From Sphingomonas sp. IC-56 (GTDB lineage: Bacteria; Pseudomonadota; Alphaproteobacteria; Sphingomonadales; Sphingomonadaceae), in assembly GCF_021043375.1 (NCBI RefSeq), contig NZ_JAJNDV010000002.1:310001-374000 (forward strand): DNA of 64,000 bases. The letters are read 5' to 3'. The first letter of the stretch is position 1, and the number at the start of each line of letters is the position of its first letter. This document shows, piece after piece, positions 1-8,832 of this stretch. A program made the translations under genes and the position numbers. The notes under the pieces were generated by a model. That model had not been told where the DNA came from. It searched no databases and saw only the letters and a list, made by a program, of their open reading frames with translations.

Positions 1-193
1 CCGTTACGCGATCTCCAACCACGACATCATTCTCGATGAAGACGTGATCGCAGATGTTGCAGTCCCCCCCAATCTTCGCACCTGGCAGAACATGGGCGAA
101 CGCCCAAACTCGCGTTCCCGCGCCGATATGTTCGCTCTCGCAGAGTGCCTGCGGATGGAAAAAGGGCACCGGCGTCGGTGAAGACTCGTTCAT
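1..193 (-). CDS. Left-handed beta-helix sugar N-acetyltransferase, N-terminal part (FdtC/WbpD-like)
   Basis: The reading frame starts at ATG 193 and runs off the left edge, so only about 64 residues are visible. It begins MNESSPTPVPFFHPQA and continues with hexapeptide-type turns (GAGTRVWAFAHVLPGAKIG, then CNICDHVFIENDVVVGD), the pattern of the left-handed beta-helix acetyltransferases that N-acetylate 3-amino sugars on a nucleotide carrier. Its ATG overlaps the TGA of the upstream glycosyltransferase (ATGA), and an FdtB-like aminotransferase lies one gene further upstream, so the natural inference is acetylation of a dTDP-3-amino-3,6-dideoxyhexose. Substrate and C-terminus cannot be judged here. 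Confidence 0.75.
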   Translation of the reverse strand, partial: MNESSPTPVPFFHPQALCESEHIGAGTRVWAFAHVLPGAKIGGDCNICDHVFIENDVVVGDRVT

Positions 194-1188
194 GCTTGCC
201 CGTCACTCTCGATGACGCCGCTGATGATGCGAAGCGGCCGTTGCTTGGTGTTTTCAAAGGTTCGCCACAGGTAGGAGCCAATCACACCCTGAACGGCAAG
301 CGACAGCGACCCGAAGAAGGTGATCATCAACACGATCGTCGAATATCCGCGCTCATCGATGAAGCCCGCCAGCCGAGAGATGATCACCACCATCGCGAAC
401 AGCAAACTGAGCGCGACGCCGGCGACCCCGATCCACAGCACCAGCAGAATTGGAAGGTCGGAATATGAGAAAATGCTGTCCAGCATGTACCGGAATCGTC
501 GGCTCAGGCTCCAGCCGCTTTCGCCCACAGCTCGCGGGCGGCGCGCATACGGAACGAAGCTGCGGCGGAACCCCACCCAAAACAATTGCGCGACCAGTGA
601 GCTGTTCGGCTCCTCGATCGAAAGGATGACGTCACGCACCTGCCGGGTGCAGGCGAACATGTCCACCCCGCCCGGAGGAATGTCGCGCACAATGAACCGG
701 CGATAGAAACTCCAGAACGCCGTCGAAAGAAGCATGCTGACGCGGCCGTCCCGCCGGCTGTCGCGTTGACCGAAGACGACATCGGTCTCTCCGGTCTCGA
801 GTATCTCGAAGAACTGCAGCACCAATTCGGGCGGCTCCTGCAAATCCGCCGCCATGACGGCCAGTAGCTCTCCGGAGGCCATCTCCATCCCGGTCCGAAT
901 AGCCGTGAAGGAGCCGAAGTTGCGGCTGTGGAAGACCACGCGCGCCGGGAACCGCAACGTCGGCAAAAGGCTCGCGAGCCGCTCGCCAGACCGGTCTGGC
1001 GAGCCGTCGATGGTGAATACCACCTCCAGCCGCCCTCCTGTGCGGTCAGACAGGTCGTGGAGCGCCTGTATGAGCGCCGGCAGGTTTTCCTCGTTGCGGT
1101 ATACCGGGACGATGAGCGACAGCCGTCCCGGCACGACCGCCACGGGGCCGTCAGATGCTTCGCGCCGACGGACTTGGCCCAAGGTCAC
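190..1188 (-). CDS. Family 2 glycosyltransferase, polyprenyl-phosphate sugar transferase type
   Basis: About 332 residues from a GTG at 1188, which follows the TGA of the aminotransferase gene with one base between (TGACGTG). The open frame extends further upstream, but that part is antisense-like and lies inside fdtB. The GT-A domain opens with LSLIVPVYRNEENLP near residue 24 and has the metal-site region MAADLQEPPE. The C-terminal third carries two hydrophobic helices (ILLVLWIGVAGVALSLLF and the one around VLMITFFGSLSLAVQG), as in DPM1/GtrB-like enzymes that load a sugar on a lipid phosphate carrier or modify a glycan at the membrane. Its place between the 3-amino-sugar aminotransferase and acetyltransferase suggests it handles that sugar; this is inference. 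Confidence 0.82.
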   Translation of the reverse strand: MTLGQVRRREASDGPVAVVPGRLSLIVPVYRNEENLPALIQALHDLSDRTGGRLEVVFTIDGSPDRSGERLASLLPTLRFPARVVFHSRNFGSFTAIRTGMEMASGELLAVMAADLQEPPELVLQFFEILETGETDVVFGQRDSRRDGRVSMLLSTAFWSFYRRFIVRDIPPGGVDMFACTRQVRDVILSIEEPNSSLVAQLFWVGFRRSFVPYARRPRAVGESGWSLSRRFRYMLDSIFSYSDLPILLVLWIGVAGVALSLLFAMVVIISRLAGFIDERGYSTIVLMITFFGSLSLAVQGVIGSYLWRTFENTKQRPLRIISGVIESDGQA

Positions 1189-1189
1189 G

Positions 1190-2332
1190 TCAAGCGGCCT
1201 TGAAGCTGGCAAGGGCGTCGCACACCTTGGCGATCTCGTCCTTCCGCATCGTCGGGAAGCAGGGCAGTGTGAGAATTTCCTGCGTGGCGGCACGGCTGTT
1301 TGGCAGATCGCCTGGAGCAACGTGGAACGGCAACTTTGCGAGGCCAGCCTGATCGCAGTCCAGGATTGGATAATGAATATCGGTGGTGACGCCATTTGCC
1401 GTCATATGGGCCTGCAATGCATCGCGCGCAGGAGTGCGAACGATCGCCAGATGCGCAACGCTTCCCTGCGGGCTGCGAACAACGGAAACGCCCGCCGGGG
1501 CAGCGTCTGCATAGGCGTCGAGGATCGAGACCCGCGCTGCGTTGGCGCCGTCGAGATGTGGAAGCAAGCTGTGAAGCACGGCAGCCTGAATCTCATCCAG
1601 GCGCGAATTGCGCCCATAAGGCGTGTCGATCGCATATTTGCGCGACCAGCCATATTGATGAAGCGTGCGCACCGCCTTGGCCAGATCGGCGTCGCGCGTG
1701 AGGACCGCCCCGCCGTCGCCGAACGCGCCGAGATTCTTGGTCGGGTAAAAGCTGAAGGTCGCCAGATCGCCGAAGCTGCCGGCCATGCCGTCGCGGCCCC
1801 TAAGCCCATGCGCCTGCGCGCAATCCTCGATGATCGCGACGTGTCGCCGGCCCGCCCTATCGAGCGCACGGCGCAGCGCCGGCACGTCGACAAGGCCGCC
1901 ATACAGATGCGTGGCTACGACCGCGAGGGTTCGCGATGACGTAGCGGCAACGGCTGCGTCAATGGACAGCAGCAGCGTATCAGCATCGATATCCACATAT
2001 ACCGGCAGCAAGCCCCCGAGATGGCACGCGATGGTGGAGTAGCCGCCAGCATTGGCGGTCAGAACGACCTCGGGGAGTTCCCCGTCCTCCGAACCGCCTC
2101 CGAACCGCGAATCCGCAGCAACGACGCGCAACGCGAGCTCCAGTGCATCGGTGCCGTTTGCGACGCCGATGCATTCGCCGCCGCCGACATACTCGGCAAA
2201 AGCCTCGCAAAACGACCGGGTGCGGGGGCCGAGCAGCCACCAGCCAGAGTCGACGACCTGGGCGATGACTTCGCGCAACGCTGCCCCGTGAGCCTCGGCG
2301 ATCCGCTTCAAGTCGTTCAGAGGGATTGTCAT
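1190..2332 (-). CDS. DegT/DnrJ/EryC1 aminotransferase, dTDP-3-amino-3,6-dideoxyhexose type (FdtB/QdtB-like)
   Basis: A PLP enzyme of 380 residues that would transaminate a dTDP-3-keto-6-deoxyhexose. The start at ATG 2332 (MTIPLNDLKR) matches the usual family N-terminus; an upstream ATG adds 25 residues that do not fit. The PLP-binding lysine is K199 in FYPTKNLGAFGDGG, and the acidic IEDCAQAHG motif sits around residue 168. Family members of this length with this N-terminus make Fuc3N or Qui3N; which one depends on the partner 3,4-ketoisomerase (FdtA or QdtA), not present in the window and possibly beyond the left edge. The keto-sugar precursor could come from RmlA and RmlB at 30-34 kb. Downstream genes overlap it, so it heads a small operon. 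Confidence 0.85.
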   Translation of the reverse strand: MTIPLNDLKRIAEAHGAALREVIAQVVDSGWWLLGPRTRSFCEAFAEYVGGGECIGVANGTDALELALRVVAADSRFGGGSEDGELPEVVLTANAGGYSTIACHLGGLLPVYVDIDADTLLLSIDAAVAATSSRTLAVVATHLYGGLVDVPALRRALDRAGRRHVAIIEDCAQAHGLRGRDGMAGSFGDLATFSFYPTKNLGAFGDGGAVLTRDADLAKAVRTLHQYGWSRKYAIDTPYGRNSRLDEIQAAVLHSLLPHLDGANAARVSILDAYADAAPAGVSVVRSPQGSVAHLAIVRTPARDALQAHMTANGVTTDIHYPILDCDQAGLAKLPFHVAPGDLPNSRAATQEILTLPCFPTMRKDEIAKVCDALASFKAA

Positions 2333-2532
2333 CAGTGCGGGTGTTCCTTGAAACGCATCGCCCGGCAGGGGTTCAGGTGGTTCACGATCATCGCGACTGC
2401 AACTCACCGTGTTGACTTGGGCCCGGCATAGCAGGTGCCTTAGCGAGTCCGGTCCGGAAAGATCAACATCGCGCCGCCGATTAGGCCCGAACGCTGGGAG
2501 CGTCCCGGTTTTCCAAAGACGAGCGGCCCTTC

Positions 2533-3993
2533 CTAGGCAGCGGCTGGCTGGCTTCCCCTCCCCTTGAGGAGAATCATCACCACGGACCAGGCCTCAATGA
2601 AGCTGCGAATCCGCAGAACGAAGCCACAGCCGAAATAGGTCGCGGCCGAGATCGGCACGATTACGGCCACCTCAGCGAGGGGGGCCAGCAGCAGGTAGCG
2701 TGAAGCCACCCAGGTGACTGCGCCCATCGCGGCCGAGCAGCAGAAGACCCCGGCGAGATCCGCCAACTGTCGACCAGGTCCATATTGCAGCGACCTGGAA
2801 TTCGCGCCCGCGTTAAACAGCAGCGACACGGCGCTGGCCAACACCTGACTCCACGCAAGGCCGTATATCCCGAAAATGCTCCCGATCACGACCAGGACGA
2901 TGCCAACGGCCTTCTTCGCGATCTCGATCCGCAGGAACTTTTGTGAATCACCCTGCGCCAGCAGCACGTGAAGGTTGATCACGTGCATCGGATAGAACAG
3001 GCCGCCGATCGCGAGGATGCCGAGGATCGGCGCCGCGGGGATCCACTGCTTCCCGAACAGGACCTCGATTATCGTGTGGGGAATGACCGCCAGCCCGACC
3101 ATTACCGGCACGTTGATGAGCATCGCGAATCCGATTGCCATTCGCATCCCGCGCTGCGTGGCGTCGCGGTCATCGACGCGCGGCACGAACAGGGGCAGGG
3201 CCACCCGCGAGATGATCAGTGAAAACACGGTGCTCGGCAGCAACTGGGTGCTTGAAGCCCGGTTGTAGAGACCCAGCTCGCGCACCCCGTGCAACTTACC
3301 GACGAGCAGCGAGAAACCTTGGGTATATACAACGTCGAGGATGCTCGCCACACTCAGCCAGGCGCCGAAGCCGAAGAGCCGGCGAAGCTCCGAAATGCGG
3401 AATCGGAGCGTAGGGCGCCAGTCGCTCACCAGCCACAGGCCGGCACTATACGCGGCCGCTGCGACGGTGCCTTGCGCAGCCAGCGCCCAAACGCCAGCGC
3501 CTGAGATTGCCGCCCCCAGCCCGACCGCGCCCGACAGAAGCGAGGAGGCAATCCCCACCTTGGCGAGCGCCCGAAAGGCCAATTCGCGGGACAGCAAGGC
3601 TGCGTGAACCGCGCCGGCCGACGTCAACACCACCTGCGCGCCAGCGACGAGCATCAGCGGCAGCAACACGGGCTGTTGATAAAAGGCCGCGATCGCAGGA
3701 GCGCCGCCAATCAACACACATGCCAGAGCTACGCTGCCAATCAGGTTGACCCAGAACGCGGCGCTCTCTTCGGCTCGGGTCGTGTCATGCCGCTGCACGA
3801 GCGCGGTCGACAGCCCCCCCTGCAGAAGGACCTGCGCCAAGCTTGAAAAGAAGCTCACGAGCGCGATGATCCCGAAATCCGACGGGGCGAGCAGCCGCGC
3901 GAGGATGACGGAAGTGACAAATTGGACGCCCTGACGCGCCATGACGTCCACCGCACTCCACAAGCCGGCAGAGGCCGCGCGCGCTATCGACAC
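2533..3993 (-). CDS. wzx: Wzx-type lipid-linked oligosaccharide flippase
   Basis: A 486-residue hydrophobic protein of the polysaccharide transporter (MOP/WzxC-like) family, expected to flip the undecaprenyl-diphosphate-linked repeat unit across the inner membrane. I start it at GTG 3993 (VSIARAASAGLWSAVDV), because the family begins with an amphipathic stretch of this kind followed by RQGVQFVTSVILARLLAPSDFG. The open frame reaches 4257, but the extra N-terminus is polar, arginine-rich and unlike the family. About a dozen membrane segments follow. It is separated by 200 bases from the fdtB-like operon and diverges from the glycosyltransferase at 4268. Confidence 0.85.
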   Translation of the reverse strand: MSIARAASAGLWSAVDVMARQGVQFVTSVILARLLAPSDFGIIALVSFFSSLAQVLLQGGLSTALVQRHDTTRAEESAAFWVNLIGSVALACVLIGGAPAIAAFYQQPVLLPLMLVAGAQVVLTSAGAVHAALLSRELAFRALAKVGIASSLLSGAVGLGAAISGAGVWALAAQGTVAAAAYSAGLWLVSDWRPTLRFRISELRRLFGFGAWLSVASILDVVYTQGFSLLVGKLHGVRELGLYNRASSTQLLPSTVFSLIISRVALPLFVPRVDDRDATQRGMRMAIGFAMLINVPVMVGLAVIPHTIIEVLFGKQWIPAAPILGILAIGGLFYPMHVINLHVLLAQGDSQKFLRIEIAKKAVGIVLVVIGSIFGIYGLAWSQVLASAVSLLFNAGANSRSLQYGPGRQLADLAGVFCCSAAMGAVTWVASRYLLLAPLAEVAVIVPISAATYFGCGFVLRIRSFIEAWSVVMILLKGRGSQPAAA

Positions 3994-4267
3994 GAGTGCG
4001 CCTGCGTACGGCCCCCCGCCGGCGTTGCGAATCCTGAGGCTTGAGCGGGAACAAGGCCGAAATGGAGTGGCACGAAAAGGTCTCCAACGTGGGCAGCCAA
4101 TTGCGGCCATCGCGAGCGTTGCGCAAGTGCCTTTGCGCCCCGCGACGGCTCGGCGCCTTGCGTTCCAGCAGGCGGTGCCGGTTGCGCCGCGCGCGCTGGC
4201 GGGATACCAGCCCTCATCTGCGCGATGGCCAATACATCGCGCAATCCGGCAATTCACAGGCTATCCC
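3994..4267. promoter_or_regulatory. Divergent intergenic region between wzx and a glycosyltransferase gene
   Basis: About 274 bases between two divergent genes, so it should hold promoters for both. Both start codons are inferred non-ATG codons, so the true borders may shift. I could not pick convincing -35/-10 boxes in this GC-rich stretch. Confidence 0.35.
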
Positions 4268-5068
4268 TTGAACCTCATAGACAGAGTTAACGGCCCGCTG
4301 GCGATCGCCAGGGCGCGCTTCAGGGACGACTGGCGGTCGCTGAAGGACGTGGGTGTGCTGGACGCGCTCCGGTTTCGCCGGCTTCGGCGCAGCGCGGAGC
4401 ATCAGGCCGTATTCGACAAGCCCGAGCCCATGGTCACGATCTGTATCGCCACCTACAACAAGGGCGAACTGCTGCTGAAGCGGGCGGTGGCATCCTCCAT
4501 CGCCCAGACATACCGCAACCTCGACATCGTCGTGGTGGGGGATCATTGCACCGACAATACCGAGGCGTTGATGCGAGAGGTGGAGGACCCCCGCGTGCGC
4601 TTCGTGAACCTTCCCGAACGCGGCAATTACCCTGACGATCCGCGCCTTCGATGGCTGGTTGCCGGGAACGCACCGTTCAACGCCATGCTCAAGATGGCGC
4701 GCGGCGATTTCATCACGCATCTCGATCATGACGACGAGTACACGCCAGACCGCATCGAGAAGCTCGTCGCCTTTGCACAGCAGGAACGCGCCGACGTGAT
4801 CTATCACTCGTTCTTCTATGAAGGGGAGACGCAGTGGTACGTCCACGAAGCGCGACGGTTCGGTTACGGCTTCGTCACTTCGTCTGGCATCTTCTACCAC
4901 CGCTCCTACGCGGCGGTCGAGGCCGACATGCATTGCTATCGCTATGGCGAAGCGGGGGACTGGAACCGCGCACGGCGGCTGCGTTTTCTGGGGCCGCGGA
5001 TCCGGCGCTACCCGGAGCCGCTGACCAAGCATTATGCGGAAGGAACGATGCGCGACGACGCGTCCTGA
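4268..5068 (+). CDS. Family 2 glycosyltransferase
   Basis: About 266 residues if started at TTG 4268; an internal ATG at 4430 would cut directly before the conserved first strand (MVTICIATYNKGELL) and is less likely. The GT-A fold is clear: nucleotide-binding start, then VVVGDHCTDNT, and the acidic metal motif LDHDDEYTPDR. No membrane helix, so probably a cytosolic or membrane-associated enzyme adding one sugar of the repeat unit. It stands alone on the plus strand and converges with the PglD-like gene, leaving about 50 bases between the stops. Start codon uncertain; family assignment secure; donor and acceptor unknown. Confidence 0.8.
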   Translation: MNLIDRVNGPLAIARARFRDDWRSLKDVGVLDALRFRRLRRSAEHQAVFDKPEPMVTICIATYNKGELLLKRAVASSIAQTYRNLDIVVVGDHCTDNTEALMREVEDPRVRFVNLPERGNYPDDPRLRWLVAGNAPFNAMLKMARGDFITHLDHDDEYTPDRIEKLVAFAQQERADVIYHSFFYEGETQWYVHEARRFGYGFVTSSGIFYHRSYAAVEADMHCYRYGEAGDWNRARRLRFLGPRIRRYPEPLTKHYAEGTMRDDAS

Positions 5069-5120
5069 GAGCAGCGATGGCGCCGTCGGCGAGCGCATTT
5101 AACTCCTGCGTCGCCAACTT

Positions 5121-5753
5121 TCAGGAAGGGTCGATACGTCGAGCTGGATTGCCGAACATGGTGGCGTTCGCAGCTACGCTGCGAAGCACCACGCTGCCCA
5201 GACCGATCTTCGCCCAGTCACCGACTTTCTTGCCCGGATAGACCATGCTTCCGGCTCCCATCAGCACGCCCTCGCCCAATTTCACGTTTCCATTGACGCT
5301 TACTGCGCCAAGTAGCGACGAGTAGCTTCCGACGACGGCGTCGTGGCCGATGCCGGAGCTCGAATTGACCAGGACGTGCTCACCGATTTCACAATCGGTC
5401 GAGATGCGGCATTGTGGACAGATTATGGTGCCCGCACCGATCCTCGGCGCCAAGCCCACCGCAGCGGTGTCGTGGATGAAGGTCTCCGCCTGCCAGCCTC
5501 GCGCCGCCATCGCGATCGCGACCCGTTTCTTCGTGGCCGGGTCCGCCACTGCGATGACGAAGCGCGGTGCAGGCCCCTCCCAGGTATCGGGCGTGACGAC
5601 AGGAATGCCGTGCAGAACCGAGCCGACATCGTCGCCTTCCGAAATCCAGGCGGCAACCTGGAAGCGCGCGCGAGTCTCGGGGCCGCATCCCGCAATCCAG
5701 CCCAGCAGTTCGCGTGCGAACCCGCCCGCGCCAAAAATCACGAAAGGAGTCAT
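5121..5753 (-). CDS. PglD/NeuD-type sugar acetyltransferase
   Basis: A 210-residue protein with the two-part PglD architecture: an N-terminal Rossmann-like sugar-nucleotide domain (FVIFGAGGFARELLGW) and a C-terminal left-handed beta-helix (GTIICPQCRISTDCEIGEH, then hexapeptide turns to GNPARRIDPS). PglD and NeuD transfer acetyl groups from acetyl-CoA to amino or hydroxyl groups of sugars; a central histidine in SSGIGHDAVVG fits the catalytic position. It is the last gene of the nine-gene operon, its ATG overlapping the stop of the SDR gene before it (ATGA). In that setting it may transfer an unusual acyl group rather than acetate; this is inference. Confidence 0.83.
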   Translation of the reverse strand: MTPFVIFGAGGFARELLGWIAGCGPETRARFQVAAWISEGDDVGSVLHGIPVVTPDTWEGPAPRFVIAVADPATKKRVAIAMAARGWQAETFIHDTAAVGLAPRIGAGTIICPQCRISTDCEIGEHVLVNSSSGIGHDAVVGSYSSLLGAVSVNGNVKLGEGVLMGAGSMVYPGKKVGDWAKIGLGSVVLRSVAANATMFGNPARRIDPS

Positions 5754-6526
5754 GCGGAAATATTCGCGGACCGCCCACCATCGACCACCATTGGGTGCCC
5801 GGTGATCCAGCGCGCCTGATCCGACAGCAAAAAGCGGACGGCGTTGATCACGTCCTCAGGAAGTCCCACCCCGAGCGGGTAGTCGCGCGTCAGGCGTTGA
5901 TGCATGTCAGGGTCTGCGAACATCGCCTCTGTCATGGGTGTGCGAACCCCGCCGGGCAGCACCGAATTGACGCGAACTTCGGGTGCCAACTCGACCGCGA
6001 GCGCCCGCATCAGCCCGTCAAGCGCCGCCTTGCTCGCGCAATAAGCGGTAAAGCCCTTGGCGCCAAACTGGCTCGCGATCGTGGAGATGAAGACGATACT
6101 CTTCAGCGCCTTGTGGTTGACGTTCTTGCGCGTGAGCAAGCGCGTGATTTCCATTGCGGACAGTATGTTGATGTTCATGACCTGCTGGGCATCCTCGGGC
6201 TTGATGGCGCGCAGGGGGAGCACGTTCAACATCGCGGCGCAGTGTACGAAATACCCGACTCTAGCGCCGTTCTGGGCCAAGAGCGGCGGCAACTCCGCTT
6301 CCAGCCCTGCAAGATCCGAAAGATCGCGCACCCAGCACAAATGCCGGTCGGGAGACTGGCATGCCTGACGCGTGGCTTCCAGGCGCTCACCGTCGCGGCC
6401 GTGCAGGATCAGACTATACTCGCCCGAGAGAGCGATCGCCATTTCTCTCCCAATACCCGAGGAGCTCCCCGTTATCAGCAGATAAGGCTCGGCGGCCCGT
6501 TCCGACATTCCCATCTCCGTGTTCAT
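5750..6526 (-). CDS. Short-chain dehydrogenase/reductase (FabG-like), second copy
   Basis: A classical SDR of 258 residues. The NAD(P)-binding motif TGSSSGIG is near residue 20, the NxN-type NINILSA motif is in the middle, and the catalytic Tyr-Lys pair is in YCASK. The C-terminal GHPMVVDGG stretch is typical of FabG-like reductases. It overlaps both neighbours by four bases, so it is translationally coupled to the other SDR (6523-7296) and to the PglD-like gene. With KAS III and two carrier proteins upstream, reduction of a 3-keto group on a carrier-bound short acyl chain is the simplest role; a sugar-nucleotide ketone is the alternative. Confidence 0.85.
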   Translation of the reverse strand: MNTEMGMSERAAEPYLLITGSSSGIGREMAIALSGEYSLILHGRDGERLEATRQACQSPDRHLCWVRDLSDLAGLEAELPPLLAQNGARVGYFVHCAAMLNVLPLRAIKPEDAQQVMNINILSAMEITRLLTRKNVNHKALKSIVFISTIASQFGAKGFTAYCASKAALDGLMRALAVELAPEVRVNSVLPGGVRTPMTEAMFADPDMHQRLTRDYPLGVGLPEDVINAVRFLLSDQARWITGHPMVVDGGRSANISA

Positions 6527-7296
6527 CGGGCCAAATAGCCGCCGTCGACAACCATGACCGACCCGGTGATCCAGCGCCCCGTGTCAGCCATCAGAAAGGC
6601 TACTGCGTTGGCGACATCCTCAGGCCGCCCAAAGCCGAGGGGGTGGAGATCCTCAACCGCCTTACGCGCTTCCTCGTCCCACAGCTTTTCGGTCTCCTCG
6701 AAAAGCGGCGTGCGCACGAAACCGGGTGCGATCGAATTGACTCGTATCTGCCGCGGCGCCAGTTCGAGCGACAAGGAGCGCGCCATGCCGTCGAGCGCCG
6801 CCTTGCTCATCGAATAGGCGATCGCGCCCACAGACCCGGCGAGCCCCATCACGCTCGAGATGAATACGATCGAACCATGCTCGCCCGCATATACCTTCTT
6901 GCTCGACATCGTCTTGCCGAGCATCAGCGCGGCCTCGGTGTTGACCGCGAAGATCTTGCGCCAGCCTTCGATCTGCAGCGTTCGCACAGGCACGATCGCC
7001 TGAATTCCGGCGCAGTGGACAACCCCGTGCAGGCGGCCGCTGGATTCAACGCAGCGCCCTACCAGATCCGGAATCGCTTCGATGGCCGACAAGTCCGCTC
7101 CGTGCGGTATCGTCGGCTCACCTGCGCCGAGCTCCGCGCAGACCGCCGCGAGGCCGGGTTCGTCGCGGTCGACCAGCGACAGCCGGGCACCGAGGCGGTG
7201 CAGCAATATCGCCACGCTCCGCCCGATGCCCGAACTTGCGCCGGTCACGAGTATGTGGCGCCCGCGCAGGTCCATGGGGTTCACGTGGGCGTCCAC
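6523..7296 (-). CDS. Short-chain dehydrogenase/reductase (FabG-like), first copy
   Basis: A 257-residue SDR starting at GTG 7296, or 250 residues from ATG 7275 (MDLRGRHILVTGASSGIG). It has the cofactor motif GASSGIG, the mid-protein NTEAA motif, and the catalytic YSMSK. It lies six bases after the small acyl carrier protein gene and overlaps the next SDR. The two SDRs are clearly different proteins rather than a recent duplication, so they may act on two steps of one acyl intermediate or on both carrier proteins. 3-Oxoacyl-carrier reduction is likely by context, not proven. Confidence 0.85.
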   Translation of the reverse strand: MDAHVNPMDLRGRHILVTGASSGIGRSVAILLHRLGARLSLVDRDEPGLAAVCAELGAGEPTIPHGADLSAIEAIPDLVGRCVESSGRLHGVVHCAGIQAIVPVRTLQIEGWRKIFAVNTEAALMLGKTMSSKKVYAGEHGSIVFISSVMGLAGSVGAIAYSMSKAALDGMARSLSLELAPRQIRVNSIAPGFVRTPLFEETEKLWDEEARKAVEDLHPLGFGRPEDVANAVAFLMADTGRWITGSVMVVDGGYLAR

Positions 7297-7302
7297 TGCT
7301 AC

Positions 7303-7524
7303 TTACGCCGCCTTCTTGGCGACGATGATTGCATGAAGATCGCCCACCGTCTTCGCGGGCTTCAACTCCTGAGCGGTCACGTTCACACCGAACTGCGCAT
7401 CGGCCATCGCGATCACCGACAACGTCGCCAGCGAGTCCCAGCTTTCGAAGCTGTTCAGTTCGTCTGCAGCGTCGACGGAGTCTTCCTCCAGGATCTCGGC
7501 CATTTCAGTCAGGAACTCTTCCAT
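7303..7524 (-). CDS. Acyl carrier protein (second of two)
   Basis: A 73-residue acidic helical protein with the phosphopantetheine attachment serine S31 in ESWDSLATL. Start at ATG 7524 is supported by a GAGGA sequence about nine bases upstream; a TTG six bases earlier is possible. It comes directly after the KAS III gene and before two SDR genes, the order expected if this carrier holds the growing or malonyl chain. It differs markedly from the carrier at 8600-8830, so each is likely read by a different enzyme. Confidence 0.85.
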   Translation of the reverse strand: MEEFLTEMAEILEEDSVDAADELNSFESWDSLATLSVIAMADAQFGVNVTAQELKPAKTVGDLHAIIVAKKAA

Positions 7525-7526
7525 CT

Positions 7527-8603
7527 TCAAGCTTCCTCTTCAAATTCAATGACCTCGCAGAACCGCAGCGGCCCCAGGTCCATCAACATCGCCCCCCAGG
7601 TCAGGCCTGCGCCGAAGCCCGAGAGGCAAACCCGCATCGTGTCGCTGCAAAGCCGCTCGGCATAGTTGAAGGCGGCGACCAGCGGAATCGTCACGCCGCT
7701 GGAGTTCCCGAAATTCTCGACGACATTGCTCGGCATCTTGTCATGGGGGATGCCCAGCTTGTCGGCCAGCTTGTGCAGCATGAACCTGTTGGGCTGGTGA
7801 CAAAGAAAAGCGTCGACGTCCTCGACCGACGTTGCGGTCGCGTCGAGCAGCCCGCCGATCAGCACCGGCACTTCCGTCATGACGAAATTGAAGACCGCCG
7901 AACCGTCCATCTTCAGATTGTCGAGCGACCTGAAATTGCCTTCCGCGTCCTCGATCATCTCCGCGGTGCCCGCGTCGGACGGCTGGCGGAACCCGCCGGC
8001 AGGAATGATCAGCGCTTCCCGGCGGCCGCCATCCATCTTGATGCTCGCTTCGATCGGCTTCGCATCCGACTGCCGCTCAACGACGGTGACTGCCGCCGCA
8101 TCTCCGATGAGCGGATAGCTGTTCCGGTCGCGCGGCGAGACCTTGCGGCTCAGCACGTCCACGTTCACCAGCACCACCTTGCGGATCGACGGCTGGTCGA
8201 GCAGCATGAAGCTCTGCATCAGGCCGATCAGAAATCCGGCGCACCCTTGGTTGACGTCGAGGCAGAAGACGTCGTCGTGCAGGCCCAGCCGCCCGTGGAT
8301 GACCTTGGACGTTCCCGGCATCAGGTAATCGGGAGATTGCGTGACGACGATCAGCGCGTCGATCTCTTCGCGTGCCAGGCTGCCGCGGTCGAACAGATGC
8401 TCGATCCCCGCCACCGCCAGATCGGACGAACATGCCGGGCCTGCGACGATCCGGTGACGATCATACCCCATCACCTCCGCGAGCTTCAGCGAGCGCGCAG
8501 GCGAGAAATTGAAGCTGGCCATCTCGTCGACGAACTTGCGCTCGTTCGCGGGCACGACGGCCACCATGCCGGTGATCGCCTTGCCGCTGAAAGAAAGCCT
8601 CAC
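7527..8603 (-). CDS. 3-Oxoacyl-ACP synthase III family protein
   Basis: A 358-residue thiolase-fold condensing enzyme. The full KAS III catalytic triad is visible: C121 in VNQGCAGF, H269 in CHQPN and N300 in ENFGNSSG, so it should be able to do a decarboxylative condensation rather than only acyl transfer. Its GTG start overlaps the TGA of the upstream carrier protein (GTGA). KAS III homologues outside fatty-acid synthesis make short branched or hydroxylated acyl groups; here it sits between two carrier genes and before two reductases. The primer (acetyl-CoA or an activated amino/hydroxy acid) is unknown. Confidence 0.87.
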   Translation of the reverse strand: MRLSFSGKAITGMVAVVPANERKFVDEMASFNFSPARSLKLAEVMGYDRHRIVAGPACSSDLAVAGIEHLFDRGSLAREEIDALIVVTQSPDYLMPGTSKVIHGRLGLHDDVFCLDVNQGCAGFLIGLMQSFMLLDQPSIRKVVLVNVDVLSRKVSPRDRNSYPLIGDAAAVTVVERQSDAKPIEASIKMDGGRREALIIPAGGFRQPSDAGTAEMIEDAEGNFRSLDNLKMDGSAVFNFVMTEVPVLIGGLLDATATSVEDVDAFLCHQPNRFMLHKLADKLGIPHDKMPSNVVENFGNSSGVTIPLVAAFNYAERLCSDTMRVCLSGFGAGLTWGAMLMDLGPLRFCEVIEFEEEA

Positions 8604-8830
8604 GGCGTGACCCCGTTCCGGACCAGCAACGCCTCGATCGCGGGCACATTGGCGAAATTGGCCGGCACGATGTCCATCCCGTCGATCGACACCCCGTAGG
8701 TCTGATCGATCTCCGATACCAGCGTCACCAGATCGAACGAGTCGAGCAGGCCGTCTTCAAAAAAGTCGTCCGACGCGCTGAAATCGAATTCCGGGCGGAT
8801 TTGGGTCAAGATGCCCAGGACTTTACTCAC
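8600..8830 (-). CDS. Acyl carrier protein (first of two)
   Basis: A 76-residue carrier protein, GTG start at 8830, with the attachment serine S31 in GLLDSFDLVTLV. This motif and its place after an adenylating ligase and a GNAT gene recall DltC-type and other aminoacyl carrier proteins. It lies two bases after the GNAT stop and overlaps the KAS III start. The ligase at 9634-11172 is the likely enzyme that charges it. Confidence 0.85.
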   Translation of the reverse strand: MSKVLGILTQIRPEFDFSASDDFFEDGLLDSFDLVTLVSEIDQTYGVSIDGMDIVPANFANVPAIEALLVRNGVTP

Positions 8831-8832
8831 GT

